From: a virus
IMG/VR virus record: IMGVR_UViG_3300008448_000192
Location: 1-42,648 of that record
DNA length: 42,648 nt
Reading direction: 5' to 3' (one strand)
The position numbers and the translations under genes were made by a program. Shown here piece after piece: positions 20,001 through 29,584 of this stretch (positions within the stretch are counted from its first letter, which is position 1; every line of letters begins with the position of its first letter). Under the pieces are notes generated by a model, which did not search any database, was not told the DNA's origin, and saw only the letters and a program-made list of their open reading frames with translations.

Positions 20001-23000
20001 TGTGCCTTTTGATCATTAGTCATGCGTGGCATGATTGTATTGATTTTAGCATACTCTTTAAATATACGGGTAATCAATCTACCTTCTTCACCTCTGAGTT
20101 GCATTGCTGTCTTAAAGGCAGTCTTTCCAGCACCTACCAAATGTCCTGTTTGAGTCTTACGATCATCAAAGAAACGAGACACAAACGAAAGTAGTGGAGC
20201 AACACTTCGCAGAGTATCACCTTGTCGTGATCCATTCTGTGTTGCATTCACACTCTTGTTCATTAAGTTTTCCCACCATGTTCGACTATCTCTTTGGTTT
20301 CCACCAAAGATTGCTCCAACAAGATTGTTAACTCTTAGTAAACGAGAAGTACCACTCTCTACATTATTGATTGCATTCTCAATAACTTTTTCATTTGGTA
20401 ACTCAGGCTCGGGTGCTGTTGGTTCTGGTGGAATCTCAGCTTCTTTAATATCTTTAATAACAGCATCTGTTGATGGAGGACCGGGAATCTTTGCGTCTAT
20501 TCCGGCTTCATCAATCAAGGATTTAACCTTTTTTGTTTTGCCGTTTAAACGATAATTACCTGCTTCATCTACTTTAGTAAATACAATATCTTCAGGCAAT
20601 ACAGGAATTACAAATTCTGGTTTGCCTTCAATTTGAATTTCTTTTGCTGCTTTATCTAAGAGCTGACGATAGGTAAGTGGTTTCTTTCCTGCTGGTCCTT
20701 CAGTTACTTTTACTCGTAATGAATCAGACACATACAATCTATCAACCGCTTGCCAGAACTTTGTCAGTATATCTTCACCAAGCACACGCTTATTTGCATC
20801 AGCAATAAACTGATTTACATTTACATAGTGTGACCAAAGCATTTCAAACATTGGGGTGACAGTCTCTGAGCCATCTGGTTCAACCTTTGATTCCCAATAT
20901 TTCTTTAGGAACTTTCGGAGGAATCCAGAATCCATTCCAGAAACTCTTAGCAACTCAATGTCTTCATTAAACTTGCGTTCAATCTTTTCTGCTTTAGTTG
21001 TTTCAACAACATCAGTTGGAATTTCTTTGACAGTTGCAACTATCTTCTCAATAGTTGGTAGTCTAGTTTCTCCAGTTGGTACTGTTGTTGTTTTAGATTT
21101 TGGTTTTCTTGGTACTCTAATTTTTTTAGTAGCAACAGGTAAACCTTCTTTTTTCTGTTTAGGTGCATCTATTCTTGGTCTGTTAATAACATTTATAACA
21201 GGGGTATTATCAGCAGCCTTTGCAATCTCTAACATCTTAGGTTGTTCAGGCACAGCATCAATTACAGTTGCTCCTAACACTGGCAGATCTGAAGTTGTTA
21301 AAGGAATAACAGAACCATCTTTAAATACTAAAGCATCAGAACCAATTCTACTTGCTGTCTTTTTTACACTTTCAAGTTTTACTGGATCTGCTGAAAGTAT
21401 ATCAGCTGACTCAACATCCATCTTCAATGGACGCTTTGGAGTAAAGCCGATAGCTTCTTTCTTACCAGAGTTTGTTCCATTGAGAATAGCATCAACTTGT
21501 TTAGCAGGACGAATAGTTTGTTCTGGCTTTTTACCAGTAATAGTTTCTTCTGTTGCTCTAAATAGTGATGCTTCTGTTTCTGGAATAGTAGGAGTTGCTA
21601 GTGACTCTGGATTCTTATTCTTTAAGCTTTCAGCTAAAGCTTGAGTCTGTCGTATACGCGAACCAGCTTCAACAATTGTTCTTTGTTTCGTAACTGGTTG
21701 AACTCTTGTAGTATTTTTAATTTCCTTATTTGCTTTTTCTGCATTCTTTCTTGATTCTTCAATAGCTTTCTTTTTATCATTATCTAGTTCACGAAGCTTT
21801 TGTCCAGCTTCATTTAGAGTTGATTCAAGTAGTTTATGCTTAGCAACTTCTTCAGTAATAAAAAGTTTTAGGGTGTTTAGTCTAGCAGTAATAGCAGCTC
21901 TCTTAATAGCTTTTCCAAACAGCTTTTCAGATTGTGCTGCTACTTTAGAGTCTGTACCTAAAGCAAGTTTTGCTTTTAATAAAGATACAGCTTCAGGCGT
22001 TAACCAACTACCATTAGATGCTTCATGCCACTCTAAAGCTTTTTGTAAATAGACATCACTAAGTTCTGCTTTACCTAGTTTCTTTTTCTCATACAAATTA
22101 GCTAGTCTATTAGTTTGTACTGGCTTTTCATTTGTGCCTTCATCAGAATCAACATTGAGTCTTCCAGCTCTTTGGTCTTTTCTTTCTTGATCTTTAGTTG
22201 CATTCTTACCAGTGGTTGTTAAATAAGCCATTAGATTATTAATAGTAGCAATATCACCATTAGCAACTGCTAGTTCTAAAGATGCTGTTCTCTTTTCACT
22301 TACCTGAATGACAGTATAAGCGTCTATTAAATCTGGACGAAGAGTTATAACTTTAATCAAAGCTTCTTCTAAGTTATCAGTAGTCACTACTTCTGAGAGT
22401 TCACTAGCAGCTTTTTCTTCTGACTTTAACTTTGTTGCTGAAGTAGACTCAGCTGCTTTCTTTCTTTTTGACTTTGTTGTAGGTTTGTTTATTACCCACT
22501 TACCAGATCCTTTGGTTTGCTTTACTTGATCGGTATTAATCATATCATATAAAGTACCAATGAATTCTTCAGGTGATTTACTACCAGTCAAAATTTTATT
22601 TACAATAGCTTCATCTATATTAGCAGCCGCTACTTTAACTAATAGACCTATGTCAACTTTGGTATCTTTTAACATTACAATATTAGCTAAAGCATCTTCT
22701 TTATTTTGCCATCTTACAATATCTTCAGCTGGAGTATTATCTCCATCTAGTTTATTGAATAATGGTAGACCGTCTTTTAGAATAGCCATTCGCATTTCAT
22801 CTGTAATAGGTAGATAAGGCTGTTTACCTATGCCATTAACTTCTTGTAGTTTTACAGAGGTTTTATATTTCTTGCCAATTTTGTTAGCAACTTTTACCAT
22901 TATGTTTTCATAGAACTCTAGATAACCAGTAGCACCAAACAACATAGTCCCACCTTCTTCAGATGGTTTTATAACAAAAGGTTCAAATACATTATCACGA

Positions 23001-26000
23001 CTACTATCTGTAATCTCTTTAGCTTTTGCTTTACCTACATAATTATGCAGTTCATTTGCAGAAATATCATCGAAGTTTCGTTTATTACCAGATTTTTCAT
23101 CAATAGTTATATCGTAAGAACCAAGATAATTTTTAGTTACAAAAATTTCAGAAACATTATCAATTATAATTTTGTTATAACGATCAGCTTGTTGTTGTCC
23201 TGTAGTCCAAGCAACACCATCAAAGCCATGCTCTACAGCATACTTTAACATGCGTTTGAATATCAAACCACCCCATGCTTCTGATGATTTAAAAGGAGCT
23301 AAAGGTAATAGATCTGGATCTATAAGATTAAGACCTTCATTTAATGCTGTTAAGTCATCTAACTCTCTTGCTAAAGTACTTTCATATGTGAATAAAAAGT
23401 CTAATTCCTCAATATGCTGTTTATATGGTTTTACATTAGGTAAAACATCAGATGGCAATTTAGACATTAATTGCTGCTTTAAAAAGTATTTAACTAAAAC
23501 AAGAGCATCTGCTAAGTCTTTAGGTTCTTTTATTAGTTTTAATTCTAAATTCATTCTACTTATTATATTGTCAACACTACTACTACGATAGCCGTATGCA
23601 AACGAAGAAGAATATTTAAATAAAGGATGTTGACTTATACTAATAATGTTATTGCCCATACTATAAACAATATCTTTTGCTTTTGTCATTCCAGTAAGAT
23701 CAAAATTACCTTCTGGAAATATAGCACCTACTCCAACTTCTTGTGAGCCATCAGCTATATCATATAAAATATGTGCAGTAGAATCATTAAATGCATAGTT
23801 ATTGTCCATAAGATCAAAAGTTTTATTACGAATAACAATATAAACTGGTTGTGTTATATCAACTCCATACGCATCAATAGATTGTTTAGATTTCCACGCT
23901 TTTTTAATTTCATCAGCATTAAAAGAAAGCTCAAACAATATATTATACTTATCTAGTTGTTGTGTTTTAGTTGAAAATAATTTATCAGGTAGTTCAGTAT
24001 TAGAAAGTTTTACTTCATTATCCATAATTTTTTTTATATCAGGAACAATTGTATCTAATCTTTCACTAACTTCTTTTATTCTCTGTTCGTTGTTAACAAA
24101 CTCTTCAGGTTTTTCTGGTGTATCTTTAGGACGATAACCTTTTTCGTTTCCTTTTTGATGCCAATCGCTTTGAAATTCTTCACCAAATAAAACTTTAAAG
24201 TTTTCTGGAGTATATCTAGTATTAGCACGACCATGTACAACAACATTTGTTACTGGAGTGTTATTACCATGCCAGCCTCCTTCCCAATGTGTCATACCAC
24301 TTTGTAATTCAATATCAGGAAATCTAATTAAGAATTCTCTTTGATCTTCACCATTAGGTAAAACTAAAGTTTCGTGTTGATATTTATCCCAGATAGTATG
24401 ACCACCGGGTAGTGGCTTTTCTATTGTTTCTCTATAAGGTGCAAATAAATCTAAGATAGCACTCTGAATATTTTCTGGTAATTTATCTAATTCGGTTTTA
24501 AGATATTCTTCAACTTGATTAAAAACAGTACTATAAACCTGAGCGCGTAATTCTTTATTTCTGAAATAAGGATATAATTCAGGTTGTTCTCTCATTAATC
24601 TTTCTTTAGGTAAATTATTGCCCCATAAAAGTGATTCATTAGCTTTAATTACATTTTCAGCAGTTACTTTACCATATTTAGATTCAGGTATTACTTCTTC
24701 AGGATAGAAAGTTGTAGCTTGCTCTTTACTAGTTACAAATTCAATATTATCTTTACTTGAATTAATTAGATTACCATCTTTTAATTTTACATATTCCATA
24801 CCACCAAAGACTTCTGACTTTTCAATATTAGCTGCAATAAACTCTTTAATGGCTGCAATAAGAAGCGGCCAATTATCTTTATCTGTTATTTCTGCTTGTT
24901 TTTCTAAAGCGTATTCTCCTAGCTTTTTAAAAAACAAAGGATCTCTAAGTGTTTTAGAAACAGGAATAACGCTAGAAGGAAATACAATTGTTTTGTAAGT
25001 TTTACCGCCGCTACTAGTAACTGAATCAGTTATTGGAAGTGTATCTGTTTTAATAAAATCGTGTACTAAAACTCTTGAAACATTTTTCGTAGAATGAACT
25101 ATTGTTGTTTCCGAGCCTTTAATAACTTCTTCTATTTTAACAGGTTTAATAATAGAAATAAGTGTATTTAAATCTACTTTAGCATCTTCAGGTAATGCAT
25201 CCATATATTCTTTTAGACCAGTCCATTCAATCTCTTCTTGTTTAATACTACCCTTAACCAACAAAGCAGCAAGTTGTTGCTTTGTCATTGTTCTTTGTGG
25301 ATTAGTCTTTATTGTTTCAACAAGACTAGAATAGAATGTAGACAACATCAATTCTTTTTGCGGTGTTGTGTTAAACGAAATATCAAATAGTTTATTTGAA
25401 GGATCATCAAAGCCTAAAATAAAAGCGGCTCTTCCAAGAAGACCAGTAACACTAGCCATTTCACTTAAACCATTTTTCTCTAATCTATCTCTAACCAAAT
25501 CTAAAATAGAATTATTAAAGTATTCATTTGAGCTAACAGTCTGTAGCAAGTTTGCTCTGTCTTCAACAGACATAAGATCTTTATTAGTAAAAGAAACAAA
25601 ATCATACTTAGGATCTAATACAGGTTTTGCTTTACTACCAAAGACAGTCTTATCAAATAGAGGATCTGAAGCAACTTCAAACAAACGCTTACCTGTAGTA
25701 ACTAAGTAAGCATAGTCATACTTACCTTCAGGAATCTTTTCTTTCTTTGCATATTGTTCAAACACATCAAGGATCTTAAGTGAGCGTTCTTCATAAGTAG
25801 CTGGAATAGCTCCCATGTTTCTTCGCTCAGCGCTGATTGAGAAGAACTGTTCTTTAAAGTATTTTAGTCTTTCTTCGGTAGTCATGTTAATAAACTTATC
25901 GTAGTCTTTAGCTGACTCAAAGAAATACATTACTTTATAAAGAAGAGAGTTAGTCTGTGTCTTTTTATATTCAGAGTAAGCTTCAACAAACATATTAAAA

Positions 26001-29000
26001 TGTTTGCCTATTCTACCACCAGAATCAATTGCAGATAGCCCTTGGCTTTTAACTATAGTCATAGCAGCTATCATAGCTGGATCAAAGTATTGACCATTCA
26101 TCAAGAATTCATACTCACCTCTAGTAAGCATGTACTTGTCATTGATTCCTTTTTTATGGATTATTGTAGCAAACTCACGCGCATTAGTAGCAAACTTAGT
26201 ATAGCCACCAGTTAACTGTGCAGATCTTGCAAAGACTTCATTTAACTCATGGACAGATAATGTTTGATCTGCCATTTGTTTATTGATGTTTGTAATTTCT
26301 TTTACAAGAGCACTAGCAGTATCATAAAACTCAGAACTATTTAAAATCCTAGTTGCGACTAGAACTGCTTTCTGAATATCTAATAAAATAGATTTAGTCC
26401 AAGAGACATCTATTGGATTCATCTGTTGTATTATTGTTTCAGCTTCTGTTAACAATACTTTTGAAAAAGTCTGTACAAAAAATTCTTCAGCATTTATTAA
26501 ATGATAAGTACTTAAGAATCTTTCGTTTAACATAGGATCATCTAGCTTTAAGGTAGATTTAAAACCCTTGTCTTGAACAAGAGCCATACCAAAAGATGAA
26601 ACAGCTTTGTTGTATAACTTAAGATTTGATAAATAGATATTACCTGTAGCTCTTGATTTAAAATAAGCGTGACCTATCTCATGTAGGATAGATCTAATGC
26701 GCTGATTTGATCTTGCTTTTGGAGATAGGAAATAACCAAAGTTTGCATTAAGTGTAATCTTCTTCTTATCATATTCCCATTTAGCAACAGTAGAAGCATC
26801 GCTTACTATTGACTTTGTTCCAGTAACTTCATCTGTCTTTACTGTTGTCATTTTTTCTACACCAAACTCAAGGAATGGAACATCACTAAAGTTTAGATGA
26901 ACAACAGAAGCAAATAAAAGAATACGATCTTCGCTTGTAAGCATGGAGTTAGTTACAAGACTGTCAACATAGTCTGCAAACTTTTTAGCGGAGTCTTTGC
27001 TACCTGAAACAATAGAAACAAAAGCATTTGATACATCTGCTTTGTTATCATTTAGATATTTAATCTTAGCTACTCTATCTTTATCAACCTTTGCAATATT
27101 AATTGCGTTTCTAATTTGCATTGATAGAGCGTTAAAAATAGTTTCTTTGCGTTCCTTAGCTCCAGCAATATCTCTTACGGCATTCTCAGTTGTTTCACTG
27201 ATTTCACCAGTAAGCTTTGCTTCTAAAATAGCAGCATCAACAACATCAGAAGCTTCTGTTGGAATACCAGCTTTTACAGTCGCTTCTCTTTCTGGAGAGG
27301 TTGCAGCAGATTCAATAGCTTCAAGTAACTTATGAGCTGCTTCTTCTGCCGCTACTTTTCTTTCAGCTGCTGGCTTTGCTGTGTCTCTTGCTTCCTTAAT
27401 TAGATCAGGAATATTACGCTGAGATCTTTTTTTTAATCCTTCTAGTTCTGCCTTAAGTGCCTTATAACGATCTGAACCTAGACGCTTACGAAGTCTAAAA
27501 AACTCTCCCTTGCGTTGTCTTTCTAGTTCTTCATAGACACGCTCTCGTTCTTTTGGTAGACCAACAGCTTCTGTTTCTACCTTCTTGGCATCTTCTAGAA
27601 ACTTCTTACCAGCAAACAAGACACGCATTTTATCAGATACTGACATTTGATCAAAGACTTCACCAGACTCAATAAATCGCTCAGAGCCTTCATTATTAGT
27701 ACGACGAGCAAACTCAGTCATTACTTCATGTATATTTCTAAAGACACGATTAGGCGCTGCTCTAGCAATATATTCTGCTGTAGTTTCATTCTCATATCGG
27801 CGTGTACCTACATCTTCTGGTGTTGATCTAGCTACTTCAGGAGAATTCAAAGCTTCTCTTGTTTCAACACGATCAACTCTTGCTTCAGTTTCGGTTGCCA
27901 TTTTTTCTGCAGTAATATCAGTATTTTCAATTACTGCTTCTTTAGCTAGCTTTTCTGGAACTGGAGCATCAATGATTGGCTTTTCAGGCTTCTTCATAAG
28001 ACCAGAAATATTATCAATTGTATTACCTAGTGGAGTTCCTTCAAGGGTAAGACGCTTATCCAATGAGTTTCTAAGCCCACGACCAGCATCAATCTCTACG
28101 CCTTGCACTCTGTTTCTAACAGCACCAACACCACTGCGTAACAATCCACCACCAAGACCAAACACACCACCAAACGCCAAGCCTTCTTCTAATGCTGTTG
28201 TAGCAATCAAAGAAGCATTATAATCAGTGAGTGCGTATGGGTTGGCGTATAGAGTTGCAGCACCAAAGGCAATTTCTCTTTGCTGTCTAGCATACTCAGC
28301 TAAGCCACCTTGTACTGCTCCGAATGTAAACGCAGCAGCAGCTCCACGCAGCAAACCAAAGTTACTTACATAACTAGGCATAATGCCAAGTGGTAGTTTA
28401 TAAAGTGTTTCAGTTGTGTAAGCAGTTGCCCTTAAAGCCTTACCAGCAACAGATGCAGAATCATAGACACGCTTTAAGCGCATAAACAAAGATGTCCCAC
28501 CTAAAGCAGTGGCTGTTGCTTCTGCTGCCATAACACCACCAGCTAAACCAGCGGCGGTTCCTACTCCCGGAACAAGAGATCCAATGGCTGTTGTAATACC
28601 AGCTAATGCCAACTCAGCACCAATACTTGGAATAGTGTCAGGGCTATTAATCATACCTCCAACAAGACCATCTCGGAATAAACGAACATAGTCTAGTGTT
28701 GTTGGTTTGTATGTTCCAATTCTTTTTTGAATGTCAGTAACATTTAGCTGATGCATGATACGAATCATTGCATGGTCAGCATTTGGAGAATCACTTACAA
28801 AAGAAGAATCAATACCATTTTCTAATAGATATTGATTTACAATTGGATTTGAAAACTTACTTGAAAACCAATTATTTGGTTCAAAGTTTGGGTCTTCTCT
28901 TGCCATAATCTTTTCAATATCTTTTGTATCTCCAGCTAATTCTGTATCAGAGAATGAACTAGTAATTCCAAACAAATCTTGAGCGACAAATTGATCGAAC

Positions 29001-29548
29001 CAGTTAAAGCCTAGCTTTTCATCAGCTTTGCTTTGTGCTTCTGCATACAAAAGCTTTGTTGAAATATCTCTAATTTGTTTCTGTCTATCAGTAAGTTCGT
29101 CATAAGACAAACCACTAAGATCCTGTAACTGCTCGGCTTGAAGCATCATGTCTAGATTTTTTCTATCGACATCTAATGCTTCTGTGGTAAGCTCGCTATC
29201 CCCATAGCGCATTGGGGATAGCGGAGCCTTACCGATTAATTGTCGCCATGCAGCACCCTTAGTAGGATCATTAGCAATACCAAGAAGACCGTCTGATACG
29301 CCAGTGAGATTTCCTTCTAATGAGCCTAAAGCCTGAGTCAAAGCATAAAACTGATTATAGGTTTCGACCTTCTTAATGTCACCCTTTACATATGAAAGAG
29401 GATCAGTAAGACGCGCTGGGTCTAAAAATTCTAAATTATCTCCGTCATAAGCAGCTAATACTTGGGCTGGTCTATAAGCATTTAGTTGGAGTAAACCAGC
29501 TGATGGTTTCTCCGAACCTATAGGAAATCCTTCTGAGTAATTTAACAT
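17084..29548 (-). CDS. Giant 4154-aa virion/polyvalent protein
   Basis: The last gene of the late operon, starting at ATG 29548 behind AAGGAC. Glycine/alanine-rich hydrophobic segments at about 300-355 and 395-480, and near 3930-3960, suggest membrane insertion like T7 gp16 ejection proteins. An HEIGH zincin motif (H956, E957, H960) with a downstream NAEEF glutamate (about 1021-1022) indicates a zinc metallopeptidase. EEFQSDWHQKG (about 1790) and FDGVAWTTGQQQADRY (about 2108-2123) are signatures recurring in phage large polyvalent proteins. A Lys/Thr/Pro-rich, probably disordered region spans about 2500-2950, and a long helical C-terminal part follows. The protein is about three times the length of T7 gp16, and I see no lytic transglycosylase motif. 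I infer delivery with DNA, supplying effector domains to the host. Confidence 0.85.
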   Translation of the reverse strand: MLNYSEGFPIGSEKPSAGLLQLNAYRPAQVLAAYDGDNLEFLDPARLTDPLSYVKGDIKKVETYNQFYALTQALGSLEGNLTGVSDGLLGIANDPTKGAAWRQLIGKAPLSPMRYGDSELTTEALDVDRKNLDMMLQAEQLQDLSGLSYDELTDRQKQIRDISTKLLYAEAQSKADEKLGFNWFDQFVAQDLFGITSSFSDTELAGDTKDIEKIMAREDPNFEPNNWFSSKFSNPIVNQYLLENGIDSSFVSDSPNADHAMIRIMHQLNVTDIQKRIGTYKPTTLDYVRLFRDGLVGGMINSPDTIPSIGAELALAGITTAIGSLVPGVGTAAGLAGGVMAAEATATALGGTSLFMRLKRVYDSASVAGKALRATAYTTETLYKLPLGIMPSYVSNFGLLRGAAAAFTFGAVQGGLAEYARQQREIAFGAATLYANPYALTDYNASLIATTALEEGLAFGGVFGLGGGLLRSGVGAVRNRVQGVEIDAGRGLRNSLDKRLTLEGTPLGNTIDNISGLMKKPEKPIIDAPVPEKLAKEAVIENTDITAEKMATETEARVDRVETREALNSPEVARSTPEDVGTRRYENETTAEYIARAAPNRVFRNIHEVMTEFARRTNNEGSERFIESGEVFDQMSVSDKMRVLFAGKKFLEDAKKVETEAVGLPKERERVYEELERQRKGEFFRLRKRLGSDRYKALKAELEGLKKRSQRNIPDLIKEARDTAKPAAERKVAAEEAAHKLLEAIESAATSPEREATVKAGIPTEASDVVDAAILEAKLTGEISETTENAVRDIAGAKERKETIFNALSMQIRNAINIAKVDKDRVAKIKYLNDNKADVSNAFVSIVSGSKDSAKKFADYVDSLVTNSMLTSEDRILLFASVVHLNFSDVPFLEFGVEKMTTVKTDEVTGTKSIVSDASTVAKWEYDKKKITLNANFGYFLSPKARSNQRIRSILHEIGHAYFKSRATGNIYLSNLKLYNKAVSSFGMALVQDKGFKSTLKLDDPMLNERFLSTYHLINAEEFFVQTFSKVLLTEAETIIQQMNPIDVSWTKSILLDIQKAVLVATRILNSSEFYDTASALVKEITNINKQMADQTLSVHELNEVFARSAQLTGGYTKFATNAREFATIIHKKGINDKYMLTRGEYEFLMNGQYFDPAMIAAMTIVKSQGLSAIDSGGRIGKHFNMFVEAYSEYKKTQTNSLLYKVMYFFESAKDYDKFINMTTEERLKYFKEQFFSISAERRNMGAIPATYEERSLKILDVFEQYAKKEKIPEGKYDYAYLVTTGKRLFEVASDPLFDKTVFGSKAKPVLDPKYDFVSFTNKDLMSVEDRANLLQTVSSNEYFNNSILDLVRDRLEKNGLSEMASVTGLLGRAAFILGFDDPSNKLFDISFNTTPQKELMLSTFYSSLVETIKTNPQRTMTKQQLAALLVKGSIKQEEIEWTGLKEYMDALPEDAKVDLNTLISIIKPVKIEEVIKGSETTIVHSTKNVSRVLVHDFIKTDTLPITDSVTSSGGKTYKTIVFPSSVIPVSKTLRDPLFFKKLGEYALEKQAEITDKDNWPLLIAAIKEFIAANIEKSEVFGGMEYVKLKDGNLINSSKDNIEFVTSKEQATTFYPEEVIPESKYGKVTAENVIKANESLLWGNNLPKERLMREQPELYPYFRNKELRAQVYSTVFNQVEEYLKTELDKLPENIQSAILDLFAPYRETIEKPLPGGHTIWDKYQHETLVLPNGEDQREFLIRFPDIELQSGMTHWEGGWHGNNTPVTNVVVHGRANTRYTPENFKVLFGEEFQSDWHQKGNEKGYRPKDTPEKPEEFVNNEQRIKEVSERLDTIVPDIKKIMDNEVKLSNTELPDKLFSTKTQQLDKYNILFELSFNADEIKKAWKSKQSIDAYGVDITQPVYIVIRNKTFDLMDNNYAFNDSTAHILYDIADGSQEVGVGAIFPEGNFDLTGMTKAKDIVYSMGNNIISISQHPLFKYSSSFAYGYRSSSVDNIISRMNLELKLIKEPKDLADALVLVKYFLKQQLMSKLPSDVLPNVKPYKQHIEELDFLFTYESTLARELDDLTALNEGLNLIDPDLLPLAPFKSSEAWGGLIFKRMLKYAVEHGFDGVAWTTGQQQADRYNKIIIDNVSEIFVTKNYLGSYDITIDEKSGNKRNFDDISANELHNYVGKAKAKEITDSSRDNVFEPFVIKPSEEGGTMLFGATGYLEFYENIMVKVANKIGKKYKTSVKLQEVNGIGKQPYLPITDEMRMAILKDGLPLFNKLDGDNTPAEDIVRWQNKEDALANIVMLKDTKVDIGLLVKVAAANIDEAIVNKILTGSKSPEEFIGTLYDMINTDQVKQTKGSGKWVINKPTTKSKRKKAAESTSATKLKSEEKAASELSEVVTTDNLEEALIKVITLRPDLIDAYTVIQVSEKRTASLELAVANGDIATINNLMAYLTTTGKNATKDQERKDQRAGRLNVDSDEGTNEKPVQTNRLANLYEKKKLGKAELSDVYLQKALEWHEASNGSWLTPEAVSLLKAKLALGTDSKVAAQSEKLFGKAIKRAAITARLNTLKLFITEEVAKHKLLESTLNEAGQKLRELDNDKKKAIEESRKNAEKANKEIKNTTRVQPVTKQRTIVEAGSRIRQTQALAESLKNKNPESLATPTIPETEASLFRATEETITGKKPEQTIRPAKQVDAILNGTNSGKKEAIGFTPKRPLKMDVESADILSADPVKLESVKKTASRIGSDALVFKDGSVIPLTTSDLPVLGATVIDAVPEQPKMLEIAKAADNTPVINVINRPRIDAPKQKKEGLPVATKKIRVPRKPKSKTTTVPTGETRLPTIEKIVATVKEIPTDVVETTKAEKIERKFNEDIELLRVSGMDSGFLRKFLKKYWESKVEPDGSETVTPMFEMLWSHYVNVNQFIADANKRVLGEDILTKFWQAVDRLYVSDSLRVKVTEGPAGKKPLTYRQLLDKAAKEIQIEGKPEFVIPVLPEDIVFTKVDEAGNYRLNGKTKKVKSLIDEAGIDAKIPGPPSTDAVIKDIKEAEIPPEPTAPEPELPNEKVIENAINNVESGTSRLLRVNNLVGAIFGGNQRDSRTWWENLMNKSVNATQNGSRQGDTLRSVAPLLSFVSRFFDDRKTQTGHLVGAGKTAFKTAMQLRGEEGRLITRIFKEYAKINTIMPRMTNDQKAQLDIYTYETLFTNKQPNKADIVALGIPALYAEPITKQLSLLLKAARLANKNILDLETNTGRLLTVDADGNPISPDVFAPTQVDHEGLESIMRDRAARSNLLDKLVEVRTNRKLKDDKLDINTLIVLGWLDVEYNEKDQTLNIFAPDRTITYSEAANMFSLDTLQKLHESDITKSGISGKKSDILKLLRKSNPEKYFVLEFDDRYSVYRIPERVTDLAPHDKTKYIAAIQGDTAMYIEKWRKKLDGRNLVRVEMEEMLKFKTKSYPYNSTKDFNSIYNQPFFKLDPEGKTILPIKGLTPEEMFSTPETKAILRTNLAEAYFYFLKGRYFELAFQRELDRMLGKTGITILDVFNYVRKKTYDSFDNLSKDQDWSEAELRTAKNSLEEGLNRLYEEYQFNADTLPYLKSETGHSARIGLAAIRFKFSAGYGISAFTETMTELAKQSPELYTIPKNIIKAMRYVLADYRASKRKLLESDIGDMTFILESFRTDLANRYMGEIGYGAFKSDSRFGTRVNDTIINVKNGVGALEKGTRTLEEAGKWMQSIGSLQAITNGTRALAKQRIQRMIWRDISKGRVETLFDALTETTTASQLAELKKAAATDAKAEAKLWKEFAGIARHTAKFGDANEAALFLKYGLTTKEQIRHLKWAMEKANHRDGRVNILDLMDIHEDLRNNPVEGIDMDVMESAISSYAFMVEDLIIKTATSELGGLNKMTSLDSKSALGRMWYALTSWVQSYQDNVILDYGGRSTLKYLAGGIFLYAAMDTIVGLFKEWLAGRETEDIMEELDKQPSQYVLRGLTRVPFLGLYNGFLESGVSTVAGLTGGTYKYYGVPFLPAGAGAGMNTLESDFRSAQRLIEDPFSINAVKEASNLFGPTSLVNRSPVAIPVRVLEDAQVFKEMNAIQQYLDMVQREPYPYQKKAGTMFRPISLDVNQPAPRNYVMETAQAEKALGKQKTMGYDQRGVSEELGKLLE

Positions 29549-29584
29549 TACAGTCCTTTCTGGGAGCTATGCGCCATGAATAGG

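Noticed and set aside
17084-29548. Possibility that the giant protein is an N4-type virion RNA polymerase
   Set aside because: N4-like phages carry a roughly 3500-aa virion polymerase, but I see none of the T7-family motifs (DxxGR, K-x-x-x-YG, HD) in sensible order here, and the phage already encodes a separate 823-aa polymerase.
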